From JAJYSO01 sp964451785 (GTDB taxonomy: Bacteria > Bacteroidota > Bacteroidia > Flavobacteriales > Flavobacteriaceae): a stretch of 40,159 nucleotides of DNA. Shown here one piece after another: positions 16,976-25,231 of this stretch. Under the pieces are notes generated by a model. It worked only from the letters and a program-made list of their open reading frames with translations, did not search any database and had not been told where the DNA came from. The position numbers and the translations under genes were made by a program. Positions within the stretch are counted from its first letter, which is position 1. Every line of letters starts with the position of its first letter. The stretch is from assembly GCA_964451785.1 (NCBI GenBank), contig CAYVJG010000028.1:1-40159 (forward strand), read 5' to 3'.

Positions 16976-16993
16976 TACTTTAATACATTAAAT

Positions 16994-19102
16994 ATGATGA
17001 CAAAAGCTGAAGAGCGGAAAAGTTTTTTTGAAAGTAAGGTATTAGGCCATCCTGCGGGATTGTTTATCTTATTTTTTACAGAAATGTGGGAGCGCTTCTC
17101 CTATTATGGCATGCGCGCCTTACTCGTTTTATTTTTAGTAAGTTCACTAGGTTTAGGCGGCTGGGATTGGCCACGTGAAAATGCCTTAGCCCTTTACGGT
17201 ACTTATACCGCCTTGGTATATCTCACCCCAATTGTCGGCGGTTATCTCGCTGACAAATACCTCGGCTACCGCTCTGCAGTAGTTATTGGCGCTATAACCA
17301 TGAGTTTAGGTCACGCCGCTATGGCTATTGAGTCTATTCACGCTTTTCTCTATATAGGAATCGGTCTTTTGATTGTAGGTAATGGTTTCTTTAAACCGAA
17401 TATTACCTCTATCATCTCTAACATGTATAAAGATGTTCCTGAAAAACAAGATGGAGCTTACACTATTTTTTACATGGGGGTCAACGCTGGTGCTTTTCTC
17501 GGCATCTTACTCTGTGGTTACCTCGGTGAAAAAGTGGGCTGGAGCTATGGGTTTGGTCTTGCAGGCGTGTTTATGTTCTTAGGAATGTTACAATTCTACT
17601 TCTCACAAAAACTCTTTGGCTCTATAGGTTCAAAACCTGAAGTTGAGGAAAGCGGCAATAAAGCTGAAATAGAAACTGAGAAATTAGAATTTGAAGGCGA
17701 TAAATTTAATCCGTTCACTAAGCTTGATATTATTCTAATCGTGCTTTCTGCATTAATTGGAGTTACTTGGATTATCAATGACCCTATTGCAAAAATTAGC
17801 GGCACCAATATCTTATCTATAGGTGGGCAAGATTGTTCTAATGCCTTTATCATCACAGGGCTCGTTTTATTCTTCATCTTATTGGTATCTCGTATCTTCC
17901 GCTATCCTAAAATCATTAGAGATCGTATGGGTGCCATCGTGCTCTTTGCTGTCTTTACAGTCGTTTTTTGGATGTGTTTTGAACAAGCTGGTGGCTCAAT
18001 GACCATCTTTGCCAATGCCTATACTGACCGTATTATGACTGGTAATGCTGCCACAATTTTTATGATTGTCAACATTATCATCACTATCGTTCCTGTAGGA
18101 ATTATCAGCTGGGTATTATTTCAACTCTTCCGTAAAACCTTCAAGAAAATTGCCCTTTCAAATATCATCTTAGCCTCGAGTTTTGTGATTATCTGGGGAA
18201 TCATTTTTTGGATGATTAACCGCGACCTCAATTCTACTTCATACGTCGTTGAATACAACAGTATTAAAACCGCGCAAATTGATAGTGAAACTAACCAACA
18301 AGCGCGCAATGAGAAAACCGGTCAACTCGAGTTTAACTACACCCCGATTACAGAATCAACTACTTTAGCTAATCAGACTACTGTTGTACAACAAAGCACT
18401 AAAGTTATTGAACCTATCGAGCTTAAAGTAGGGGACAAAGTTGAGCTGTATGACATTTCAAAAGACGGTAACATTGTGTATCTCGAACCAGATACAGAAG
18501 CAGAAATCAGAAAAGTTGATGCCGCTAAAGGCATTCCTTCACAAATTATTCAAGGAACTGTAGTAAAAATCAACGAAAATGAAGTAGAAATACCGGCTAC
18601 CTGGTTCTTAATCCTCAATTCTTTATTTATCATTACTCTAGCCCCTATTTTTTCTAAATGGTGGGAAAGTAAATACAATCCGAGTGCTGCCGCCAAATAC
18701 GGTTTTGGACTCATCTTACTCGGCGTTGGTTTCGGCGCATTAGCCTTAGGTTCATCAGGTATTCCTGCTGGCGCCCAAGTGGCCTCAGTCAGTATTATTT
18801 GGCTTGTGTTTGCCTATCTCTTCCACACCTTAGGTGAACTCTGTTTATCACCAGTAGCCTTGTCATACATCAGTAAATTGGTTCCTGGTCGCATGATTGC
18901 CATGATGTTTGGCGTGTGGTATGTCGCTATTGCCATTGGAAATAAATTAGCCGGTGTGCTCGGTGGACAAATTGATAAAATTACCGCTCAATACAGCATG
19001 ACGACCTTCTTCCTTATTTTTACGATAGTTCCGGCTATCATTGGTGTGATTGCTATTTGTTTGCATCCACTCATAAAAAAACTGATGCACGGCGTCAAAT
19101 AA
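16994..19102 (+). CDS. POT-family peptide transporter with extra helices and ~120-residue insertion after TM7
   Basis: The 702-residue paralogue of the upstream gene has FTEMWERFSYYGMRA in TM1, FWMCFEQAGGSM in TM7, IPATWFLILNS (533 onward) in TM8 and HTLGELCLSPVALS in TM10. Between TM7 and TM8 it has ~180 extra residues: two additional hydrophobic helices (~352-382 and ~388-408), then a hydrophilic segment (~410-531). That segment includes a short beta-like stretch, KVGDKVELYDI. This placement keeps the insertion on the outside and the core topology intact. It is an unusually long bacterial POT, and the insertion site differs from the neighbour's. Expression may be partly separate because of the hairpin at 16946. 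Confidence 0.92.
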   Translation: MMTKAEERKSFFESKVLGHPAGLFILFFTEMWERFSYYGMRALLVLFLVSSLGLGGWDWPRENALALYGTYTALVYLTPIVGGYLADKYLGYRSAVVIGAITMSLGHAAMAIESIHAFLYIGIGLLIVGNGFFKPNITSIISNMYKDVPEKQDGAYTIFYMGVNAGAFLGILLCGYLGEKVGWSYGFGLAGVFMFLGMLQFYFSQKLFGSIGSKPEVEESGNKAEIETEKLEFEGDKFNPFTKLDIILIVLSALIGVTWIINDPIAKISGTNILSIGGQDCSNAFIITGLVLFFILLVSRIFRYPKIIRDRMGAIVLFAVFTVVFWMCFEQAGGSMTIFANAYTDRIMTGNAATIFMIVNIIITIVPVGIISWVLFQLFRKTFKKIALSNIILASSFVIIWGIIFWMINRDLNSTSYVVEYNSIKTAQIDSETNQQARNEKTGQLEFNYTPITESTTLANQTTVVQQSTKVIEPIELKVGDKVELYDISKDGNIVYLEPDTEAEIRKVDAAKGIPSQIIQGTVVKINENEVEIPATWFLILNSLFIITLAPIFSKWWESKYNPSAAAKYGFGLILLGVGFGALALGSSGIPAGAQVASVSIIWLVFAYLFHTLGELCLSPVALSYISKLVPGRMIAMMFGVWYVAIAIGNKLAGVLGGQIDKITAQYSMTTFFLIFTIVPAIIGVIAICLHPLIKKLMHGVK

Positions 19103-19108
19103 GAATCC

Positions 19109-19150
19109 TTAAGAGCTGTTTTTATAAGTTAAAAACAGCTCTTAATTTAT
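19109..19150 (+). terminator. Terminator after the peptide-transporter genes
   Basis: A 15-bp perfect stem TTAAGAGCTGTTTTT / AAAAACAGCTCTTAA with a 7-base loop is followed by TTTAT. It ends the DPP-IV/POT cluster. Confidence 0.85.
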
Positions 19151-19233
19151 ACAGTCAAATCGACTAGATCCACAAGAGCTATTGATCAGTCAACTCAATA
19201 TCAACTATTCACTTCACAAAACAAACTCACAAA

Positions 19234-21327
19234 ATGGCTCGTAACAGCGTTAAGCTAATCACTTCTTGCTTAGTCCTTTTATTCTTCTTTATTTCCTTTA
19301 CGCCATACGCGCAAATTAAAGTGGCTGCAGTTGGCAATTCTGTCACCTACGGTTACGGTTTAAAAAATCCTCAAAAACTTTCTTATCCGGCTCAGCTTCA
19401 AAATCTAATTGGCGATAAATACAAGGTACGCAATTTTGGACACAGTGGCGCCACACTCTTAACCAAGGGACATCGCCCTTATATCAAAACAAAAGAATAT
19501 CAAGAAGCCTTAAATTTTGCTCCGGATATTGTTATCATTCATCTAGGACTTAATGATACCGACCCTAGAAATTGGCCAAACTACGCCGATTACTTTGCTC
19601 AAAACTACAGCCAACTCATCACTTCATTTAGACAGGTTAATCCGAAGGTTACAATTTATATCACCACCATGACCCCTATTTTTAGTGGTCATCCTCGCTT
19701 TTTATCAGGCACTAGAAATTGGTACAATGCCATTCAACAGTTGATTCCACAAATTGCCAAAGCTAACCACACACATTTAATAGACCTTCACAGCCCTTTA
19801 GAAGCTCGCGCAGACCTATTTGACGATAATCTCCACCCCAATAAGCAAGGAGCCGGCATCATTGCGCATCAAGTGGCACTAGCTATTGCTCAACTCAAAC
19901 AGCCTTTAAGCCTAAATTCTTCGCTTGGATCACACATGGTTTTGCAACGAAACCGCCAAAATCTAATCTTTGGAACAGCTACTCCGGGAGACAAAATCAG
20001 TTTAAGCTTTGCGCATAAAGAATATGTTGACACCGTTAATTCATCCGGCAAATGGAGCATTTTACTTCCCCCGACAAAAGCCGGTGGGCCATATACCATA
20101 AACATCACTAACGGAAAAGAAAAATTAGTTCTCAAGGACATTCTTTTTGGCGATGTTTATTTCGCCTCCGGACAGTCAAATATGGCTTTTCCTATCGCAC
20201 AAACTGCTCATAAAGAAAAGTTGTTACAAGCCTCTAAGCCCAGTCGCCAAATACGTGTTTTCAAAGCCCAAAATTTAGTCGGCACTCCTCCGACAGCTTG
20301 GGATTCTACCACCTTAAAAAAAATTAATAACCTCCAGTTTTTCAAAGGGAAATGGCAAAGAGCGGATCGCGCAGATTTATCAAATTTTTCAGCTATCGCT
20401 TATAGCTTTGCCCTCGATTTAGCCCAGCACACTGATGTGCCCATTGGAATTATAGAAATTGCTGTTGGAGGCTCGACAACCGAATCTTGGATTAAACGCC
20501 AAGATTTAGAAAACAATAATCTCTTAGGAAGTTATATCCACAATTGGCGCCACTCCGATTTTATTATGGATTGGGTTAAAAAGAGAAGTGGAGTAAATCT
20601 CAAAAATGCGACCGTTAAACACCAACGCCATCCCTATGGTCCGGGCTACAATTATGAAGCTGGCATTAGCCACTGGGTCAACACACAGTTAACAGGTGTT
20701 TTATGGTATCAAGGCGCCAGCAATGCCCACAATATCGAATTGTACAAGTTACTTTTTACAACTTTAGTCCAGTCATGGCGGTCTAATTTCAATCAGAATC
20801 TCCCGTTTTATTTTGTACAACTCTCCAGTATAAATCGCCCTTCATGGGGTCGATTCAGAAATGCACAACGCCTTCTAGAAAAATCTATTCCTAACGCCCA
20901 TATGGCGGTGACTTTAGATTTAGGTGATTCGCTAAATGTTCATCCAACGCGTAAAATACCTGTAGGCAAACGCTTGTCTTATCTGGTGAGAACCTTTCAA
21001 TACCATCAACCTATTCACAGCGAACACCCTACACTAAGTAAAGTTAAATCGACTAAAAAAGGAATTGTTTTAAGCTTTACCAACTTAAAACAATTAACCA
21101 CTACACCTAAAAAACAACCGGTATTAGGCTTTCAATATAAAGACATCTACGGATTTTATCATCCTGTAAAAGCCCGCATCCTCAATCACAAACAGGTTAT
21201 CTTAGAGCAACCGTCGTTTCCTATTCAAGAAATAGTTTATGGTTACAAGCCTTATACACATGCCAATTTGCACAACAAACTAGGCGTTCCTGTATCTACA
21301 TTTACTTATAAAATACAGGTAAATTAA
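19234..21327 (+). CDS. Secreted two-domain esterase: SGNH hydrolase fused to sialate O-acetylesterase-like domain
   Basis: The 697-residue protein has a signal peptide (residues 7-27, ending YAQ). Domain 1 (~28-222) is an SGNH/GDSL hydrolase with nucleophile Ser36 in GNSVTYG, Gly in FGHSGATL, Asn in HLGLNDTDP and the Asp-His pair in DDNLHPN. Domain 2 (~230-690) matches sialate O-acetylesterase-type proteins: LGSHMVLQR, then GDVYFASGQSNM with its nucleophile Ser, GGSTTESWI, LWYQGASNA and a final DxxxxHP-type region (LDLGDSLNVHP). Both active sites look intact. It probably removes acetyl groups from glycans outside the inner membrane; whether the substrate is sialic acid or plant or algal polysaccharide is unknown. 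No sialic acid or polysaccharide locus adjoins it. Confidence 0.88.
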   Translation: MARNSVKLITSCLVLLFFFISFTPYAQIKVAAVGNSVTYGYGLKNPQKLSYPAQLQNLIGDKYKVRNFGHSGATLLTKGHRPYIKTKEYQEALNFAPDIVIIHLGLNDTDPRNWPNYADYFAQNYSQLITSFRQVNPKVTIYITTMTPIFSGHPRFLSGTRNWYNAIQQLIPQIAKANHTHLIDLHSPLEARADLFDDNLHPNKQGAGIIAHQVALAIAQLKQPLSLNSSLGSHMVLQRNRQNLIFGTATPGDKISLSFAHKEYVDTVNSSGKWSILLPPTKAGGPYTINITNGKEKLVLKDILFGDVYFASGQSNMAFPIAQTAHKEKLLQASKPSRQIRVFKAQNLVGTPPTAWDSTTLKKINNLQFFKGKWQRADRADLSNFSAIAYSFALDLAQHTDVPIGIIEIAVGGSTTESWIKRQDLENNNLLGSYIHNWRHSDFIMDWVKKRSGVNLKNATVKHQRHPYGPGYNYEAGISHWVNTQLTGVLWYQGASNAHNIELYKLLFTTLVQSWRSNFNQNLPFYFVQLSSINRPSWGRFRNAQRLLEKSIPNAHMAVTLDLGDSLNVHPTRKIPVGKRLSYLVRTFQYHQPIHSEHPTLSKVKSTKKGIVLSFTNLKQLTTTPKKQPVLGFQYKDIYGFYHPVKARILNHKQVILEQPSFPIQEIVYGYKPYTHANLHNKLGVPVSTFTYKIQVN

Positions 21328-21757
21328 AGTTTTGGAAAAGGTAACAAATTAAAAGTTAAGTAATTACGCGTTTACACGAGTAATATCACATATCCTATTT
21401 GTTCGATAATCAGATATATACTTCAATTTACAACTAATAAAAACTTATACACTCCCTTTGGTATTGAATAGCCTTCGAGATTCAGTAAGAGTAAGCCTAC
21501 CTTGCCCCGTACTGCACTTCGTTTGTACAAGGTTTATCACATTAAAGACCTTCGCCCATTTATACGAAAATGAAAATGTTTATAGACTAAAAACTGATTC
21601 CTTTAATTAGTCATACCGTATGTTTACAACCAACCATGTAATGGTTGAATATGAATAACCCCGAGTGCAACTCGGGGTGCTGAGATTACCATAGCCTATA
21701 GAACTACGAAGTAGTTCAACAATAAAAATCGCAGTAAGAACAACTCCAAAACTTGAG
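21328..21757. other. Intergenic region holding the second hairpin-rich repeat
   Basis: About 430 bp lie between the convergent esterase and Nramp genes. Apart from ~75 bp of AT-rich sequence next to the esterase stop, the region is filled by repeat copy 2 (21405-21748), which reaches to within ~10 bp of the Nramp stop codon. No gene is supported. Confidence 0.75.
21405..21748 (-). repeat. Large hairpin-rich dispersed repeat, copy 2 (inverted)
   Basis: The reverse complement aligns with 2189-2520: shared blocks include GAACTACTTCGTAGTTC, CCCGAGTTGCACTCGGGG, CAACCATTACATGGTTG, CTTTAATGTGATAAACC, AGTGCAGTACGGGG and TTAGTTGTAAATTGA. A ~30-bp stretch near 21585-21620 resembles the short A/B/C repeats, giving a small length difference. 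The stem GAATAGCCTTCGAGATTC replaces GAACACCCTTCGGGGTTC of copy 1, with both arms changed together. Hairpins here may also act as the transcription end for the Nramp gene. Confidence 0.75.
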
Positions 21758-23638
21758 TTATGTAATAAACACCGGCATATTCACTTTATGACGAACAGCA
21801 TCAACAGTAGTTCCTAACAAGAAATCTTTAAGCCCTGTATGACCGTGACCACCCAAGACTAACAATTCAAAATCACCAGCATTAACTATTGTCGGAATTA
21901 CTTTTTTAGGCAAGCCAAAACCTAATTCGATATCTATTGTGTAGCCGCGTTTTTTAAGCTCTGTTTGATAAGCCTCTAAAAAAGCTTTGTCGCTAGCCGA
22001 TTCATAATCTTCAATATCCTTACCATATAACATTGCTCCGGCAGATTCTACAATGTGAATAAAGGTATATTCAGCTTCCTTTCCTCCCAATTGCAAGGCC
22101 GCGCTAATACTCTTTTTATCTGATGACGAAAAATCAATGGCCACAGCGATACGCTTATAAGACAAAGGTTTAGAAAATTCTTTAATAGTTGCCTCCGAAA
22201 TATGTGGCAACAGCTTGCGATGTTGCTCGTGCGCCCGCCAAATGACAGGTTCAAAGGCCAAATAAAGCAAAAGTAAAACCATGGCTGCCGCTATAGGCAT
22301 CACAATAGCCCAAATGTAAATAGGTTGCTCTGTGGTGGCTAACCAATTTTGCACTTGTCCCACCACCATACGCGCATTGAGCCCCACAATAGCGATGGTA
22401 ATCAGCCAAGCTATAACTTGCACCGGCCATTTGATATGAAAACCGTTCATTTGCTTTCTATTACTCACAAAATGAATCAATGGAATCATGGCAAAGCCCA
22501 ATTGCAAACTCAGCACTACTTGACTCAACACCAACAAGCGACCAGAACTCTCTGGGCCAATAATAACAATGGCAAATAAAGCCGGAATAATTGCCAGCAA
22601 ACGCGTAATTAAACGACGTACCCAAGGCTGAATGCGCAAATTGATATGCCCTTCCATCACAATTTGCCCAGCCAAGGTGCCGGTAACTGTTGAACTTTGT
22701 CCGGCAGCAATCAAGGCTACGCCAAAGAGAATTGGTGCCAATTCACTACCTAACATCGGCTGTAACAGCTTATAGGCATCTTGTATTTCGGCTACATCAA
22801 AAATACCATTGTCATAAAATGCTGCAGCGGCCAAAATCAAAATAGCGGCGTTGACAAATAAGGCCAAGTTTAAAGCTATAGTCGAATCGATTAAATTAAA
22901 TTTCAACGCCTCCTTAATGCCTTTTTTGTCACGTCTAATTTTTCGGGATTGCACCAATGATGAATGCAAATAAAGATTGTGTGGCATCACGGTAGCACCG
23001 ATAATTCCAATGGCGATATACAAGGCTTCCTCATTGGGGATACTCGGCACAAACCCCGAAAAAATATCGTGCACATCGGGTTGCGCAAAAAACAATTCCA
23101 CAACAAATGAACCCGCAATAATAGCCACCAAACCTATGATAAAAGCTTCCATCTTCCGAATGCCTTTATTGATAAGAAACAACAATAAAAACGAATCTAA
23201 AGCCGTTAAACACACCCCCCATGTCATCGGTAAGCCAAACAAGAGATTGAGCCCTATAGCCATACCTATTACCTCCGCTAAATCTGTTGCTATCATGGCA
23301 ATTTCAGCCAAAATATACAATACAAAGTTGACAAAGGGATTGTAAGCTTCACGTGTGGCCTGAGCCAAATCACGACTGCGCACAATGCCCAAGCGCGTAC
23401 ATAAACTTTGCAATAAAATAGCGATGAAATTGGACAGGATTAACACCCAAATTAAATCGTATCCAAATTGGCTACCTCCGGCAATATCCGTAGCCCAGTT
23501 ACCCGGATCAACATAACCAACCCCAACTAAATAAGCTGGTCCTAAAAAGGCTAAAAATCGACGCCACGTCGACTTTTTATTTGAAGTATCTACAGATGAG
23601 TGCACCTCATCCGTCAGTGAACGCTTGTGCTTACTCAT
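21758..23638 (-). CDS. Nramp-family divalent metal transporter fused to a UspA domain
   Basis: The 626-residue protein has an Nramp part (~25-475) with the TM1 metal motif DPGN (44-47), the TM6 motif MPHNLYLHSSLVQ and about 11 membrane helices. Residues ~494-626 form a cytosolic universal-stress-protein domain with AVAIDFSSS and the nucleotide-loop signature GGHGHTGLKDFLLGTT. Nramp proteins import Mn2+ or Fe2+ with protons. Manganese is favoured because the overlapping upstream gene is an MntR/DtxR-type regulator. The start codon overlaps that gene's stop by four bases, indicating coupled translation. The UspA domain may tie transport to ATP or stress state (inference). Confidence 0.93.
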   Translation of the reverse strand: MSKHKRSLTDEVHSSVDTSNKKSTWRRFLAFLGPAYLVGVGYVDPGNWATDIAGGSQFGYDLIWVLILSNFIAILLQSLCTRLGIVRSRDLAQATREAYNPFVNFVLYILAEIAMIATDLAEVIGMAIGLNLLFGLPMTWGVCLTALDSFLLLFLINKGIRKMEAFIIGLVAIIAGSFVVELFFAQPDVHDIFSGFVPSIPNEEALYIAIGIIGATVMPHNLYLHSSLVQSRKIRRDKKGIKEALKFNLIDSTIALNLALFVNAAILILAAAAFYDNGIFDVAEIQDAYKLLQPMLGSELAPILFGVALIAAGQSSTVTGTLAGQIVMEGHINLRIQPWVRRLITRLLAIIPALFAIVIIGPESSGRLLVLSQVVLSLQLGFAMIPLIHFVSNRKQMNGFHIKWPVQVIAWLITIAIVGLNARMVVGQVQNWLATTEQPIYIWAIVMPIAAAMVLLLLYLAFEPVIWRAHEQHRKLLPHISEATIKEFSKPLSYKRIAVAIDFSSSDKKSISAALQLGGKEAEYTFIHIVESAGAMLYGKDIEDYESASDKAFLEAYQTELKKRGYTIDIELGFGLPKKVIPTIVNAGDFELLVLGGHGHTGLKDFLLGTTVDAVRHKVNMPVFIT

Positions 23639-24297
23639 TGTGTCATACTTAAATTAAGGTATAAATTGACAGCGGTTTTTTCTGAAATCATCTTATCAGC
23701 GCCGTTCACTTTAATGGCAAAAGAATCATCAAAACGCTCCCGTCCTAATATTTCTATCTGATCGCCTAAACCGATTTTTTGCTTGTCTAAATATTGCAAA
23801 AAGGTCTTTGATGAATCTTCAACTCCTACAAAGGTTCCACTATCACCTATTTGACAATCAGACAGCAATACCTTGTCAAAAACAGGTAGTTTCCCCTCGC
23901 GATCAGGAATTAAGTCGCCATGCGGATCCATTTTTGGAAACTCTAAAAAAGCTTCTAAACTATTGGTTAATTTTTCTGATTTTATATGCTCTAATTGCTC
24001 GGCTACCTCATGCACTTCATCCCAATTAAAATCTAATTTTTCTACCAAAAAATACTCCCATAAACGGTGCTTACGAATCACTTTTAAGGCGTGGTTTCGT
24101 CCTGAATCGGTTAATATAGCCCCTTGATAAGGTTTGTAATATACCAACGCTTTTCCCGCCAAGCGCTTTACCATGTCAGTAGCTGATGACGCTTTTGTCT
24201 CCATCTCTTCCGCCAAAGCATTCGTCGGCACGCCTTCTTTGTATTGTTTTTCTAAATGATATACGGCTTTTAAATAATTTTCTTCTGAATAAGTCAT
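23635..24297 (-). CDS. DtxR/MntR-family metal-dependent transcriptional regulator
   Basis: The 220-residue protein has an N-terminal winged helix (~1-65, with ALAEEMETKASSATDMVKRL as the recognition part). A dimerisation and metal-binding domain (~70-140) carries KHRLWEYFL and VAEQLEHIKS, supplying the usual His and Glu ligands, then FPKMDPHGDLIP. The C-terminal FeoA/SH3-like domain spans ~150-218. Family members repress metal uptake genes when Mn2+ or Fe2+ is plentiful. It is co-transcribed with the overlapping Nramp gene, and the palindrome at 24355-24368 is a plausible site for autoregulation. Confidence 0.92.
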   Translation of the reverse strand: MTYSEENYLKAVYHLEKQYKEGVPTNALAEEMETKASSATDMVKRLAGKALVYYKPYQGAILTDSGRNHALKVIRKHRLWEYFLVEKLDFNWDEVHEVAEQLEHIKSEKLTNSLEAFLEFPKMDPHGDLIPDREGKLPVFDKVLLSDCQIGDSGTFVGVEDSSKTFLQYLDKQKIGLGDQIEILGRERFDDSFAIKVNGADKMISEKTAVNLYLNLSMTQ

Positions 24298-24354
24298 CTC
24301 TACTTGTTTACTAGAACGAAGATACTAAAAAAATAATTTAAACTAAATATTTTT

Positions 24355-24368
24355 TTAGACTAATCTAA
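24355..24368 (-). promoter_or_regulatory. Candidate MntR/DtxR-type operator
   Basis: TTAGACTAATCTAA has arms TTAGA and TCTAA around four bases, resembling the TTAG...CTAA half-sites of DtxR-family operators. It lies 58 bases upstream of the regulator's ATG, where it could overlap the promoter of the regulator-Nramp operon. The flank is very AT-rich, so chance cannot be excluded. Confidence 0.5.
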
Positions 24369-24410
24369 TAATAAACTTAAGAGAAATTAATTCCACTATG
24401 TATCAATTCG

Positions 24411-24719
24411 TTATTTCGCCTTATAGCGCGCTCGAAAGGCTAGTTTTTCAAGCAAGCGCTCAATAATTAAATCGGCTAAAACACTCCCGGCAGACTCACA
24501 TTCATCACGCCTAGCTAAAGCTTGCCGCGCTTTGGTTTCTGACACATCTATGCGGTAGAGTAAGGCTATCAACTTAGTAAAATTGGTTTGTGTTAAACTT
24601 TCTAAATAATCCGCAAGCTGCTGACGTATAGCCTCGGTTGAGGCCTGTTCTGTTATAGTCAAATCACATAAATCTTGGCTCCACACTAAAGCTTTATGCG
24701 TATTTTCTTTTTCCTGCAT
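24411..24719 (-). CDS. Small conserved cytosolic protein of unknown function
   Basis: I use the ATG at 24719 (a TTG three codons upstream is possible), giving 102 residues. The product is helical and soluble with no signal. A central block, LTQTNFTKLIALLYRIDVSE, resembles small conserved Flavobacteriia proteins I recall without a known role, and the C-terminus is basic (RARYKAK). It lies upstream of the MntR-type gene in the same direction, but 113 bp separate the two, so co-transcription is uncertain. Confidence 0.65.
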   Translation of the reverse strand: MQEKENTHKALVWSQDLCDLTITEQASTEAIRQQLADYLESLTQTNFTKLIALLYRIDVSETKARQALARRDECESAGSVLADLIIERLLEKLAFRARYKAK

Positions 24720-24875
24720 GCCAATCAAATTTTGCTAGATAAGTAAAGGTACGCTATCTTAAAACAAACGACTATTTAAATTTAATCTTTATATAAATTA
24801 CTAATTTTCAACTAACTACTAAGCACACTTAGTTGTTTTTAGCCTAACTTTAGAGGACACTAAAACTTAAAAGCC

Positions 24876-25121
24876 ATGTCAATACGTTTAGGAAACAGCT
24901 GTGTGAATTGTGACAACCTCACCGAAACCAGTCGGTGTAAAGTACACGAGGTGATTGTTAATGACAATTATACCTGTGACAATTTTGAACTCAAATCTGC
25001 CTTAAAAAGTAAACACGATTGCACCACTTGTGCAAGACATCACGGACCAACCTGCGCCAATCCAACCAAAGCAGCACCAGGCATGCTGTGTAATCATTGG
25101 GCGCCACAAGCACATGCATAA
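24876..25121 (+). CDS. Cysteine-rich mini-protein with two Cys4 units
   Basis: The 81-residue protein has eight Cys at 9, 12, 21, 34 and 49, 52, 60, 72. Each set reads C-x2-C-x(7-8)-C-x(11-12)-C followed by an Asn- or His-containing aromatic turn (DNF, NHW). This is an internal duplication of a likely zinc or iron-binding knuckle. There is no signal peptide, so it is probably cytosolic. Upstream, TAACTTTA differs in one base from the -7 consensus. It is not a recognised family member. It diverges from the small gene on the left and converges on the PurF-like gene, with a terminator between. Confidence 0.75.
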   Translation: MSIRLGNSCVNCDNLTETSRCKVHEVIVNDNYTCDNFELKSALKSKHDCTTCARHHGPTCANPTKAAPGMLCNHWAPQAHA

Positions 25122-25172
25122 TCACTTATCTAACCATCTCAGCAATTGTAAAAACAGGCATCTTGCATGCAA

Positions 25173-25206
25173 ATAGCCCCAAACTCACACGTGAATTTGG
25201 GGCTAT
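25173..25206. terminator. Bidirectional terminator
   Basis: Stem ATAGCCCCAAA / TTTGGGGCTAT with a 12-base loop lies between the Cys-rich mini-protein (+) and the PurF-like gene (-). Confidence 0.8.
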
Positions 25207-25231
25207 AATTATATAATTGTAACTACTCTGC

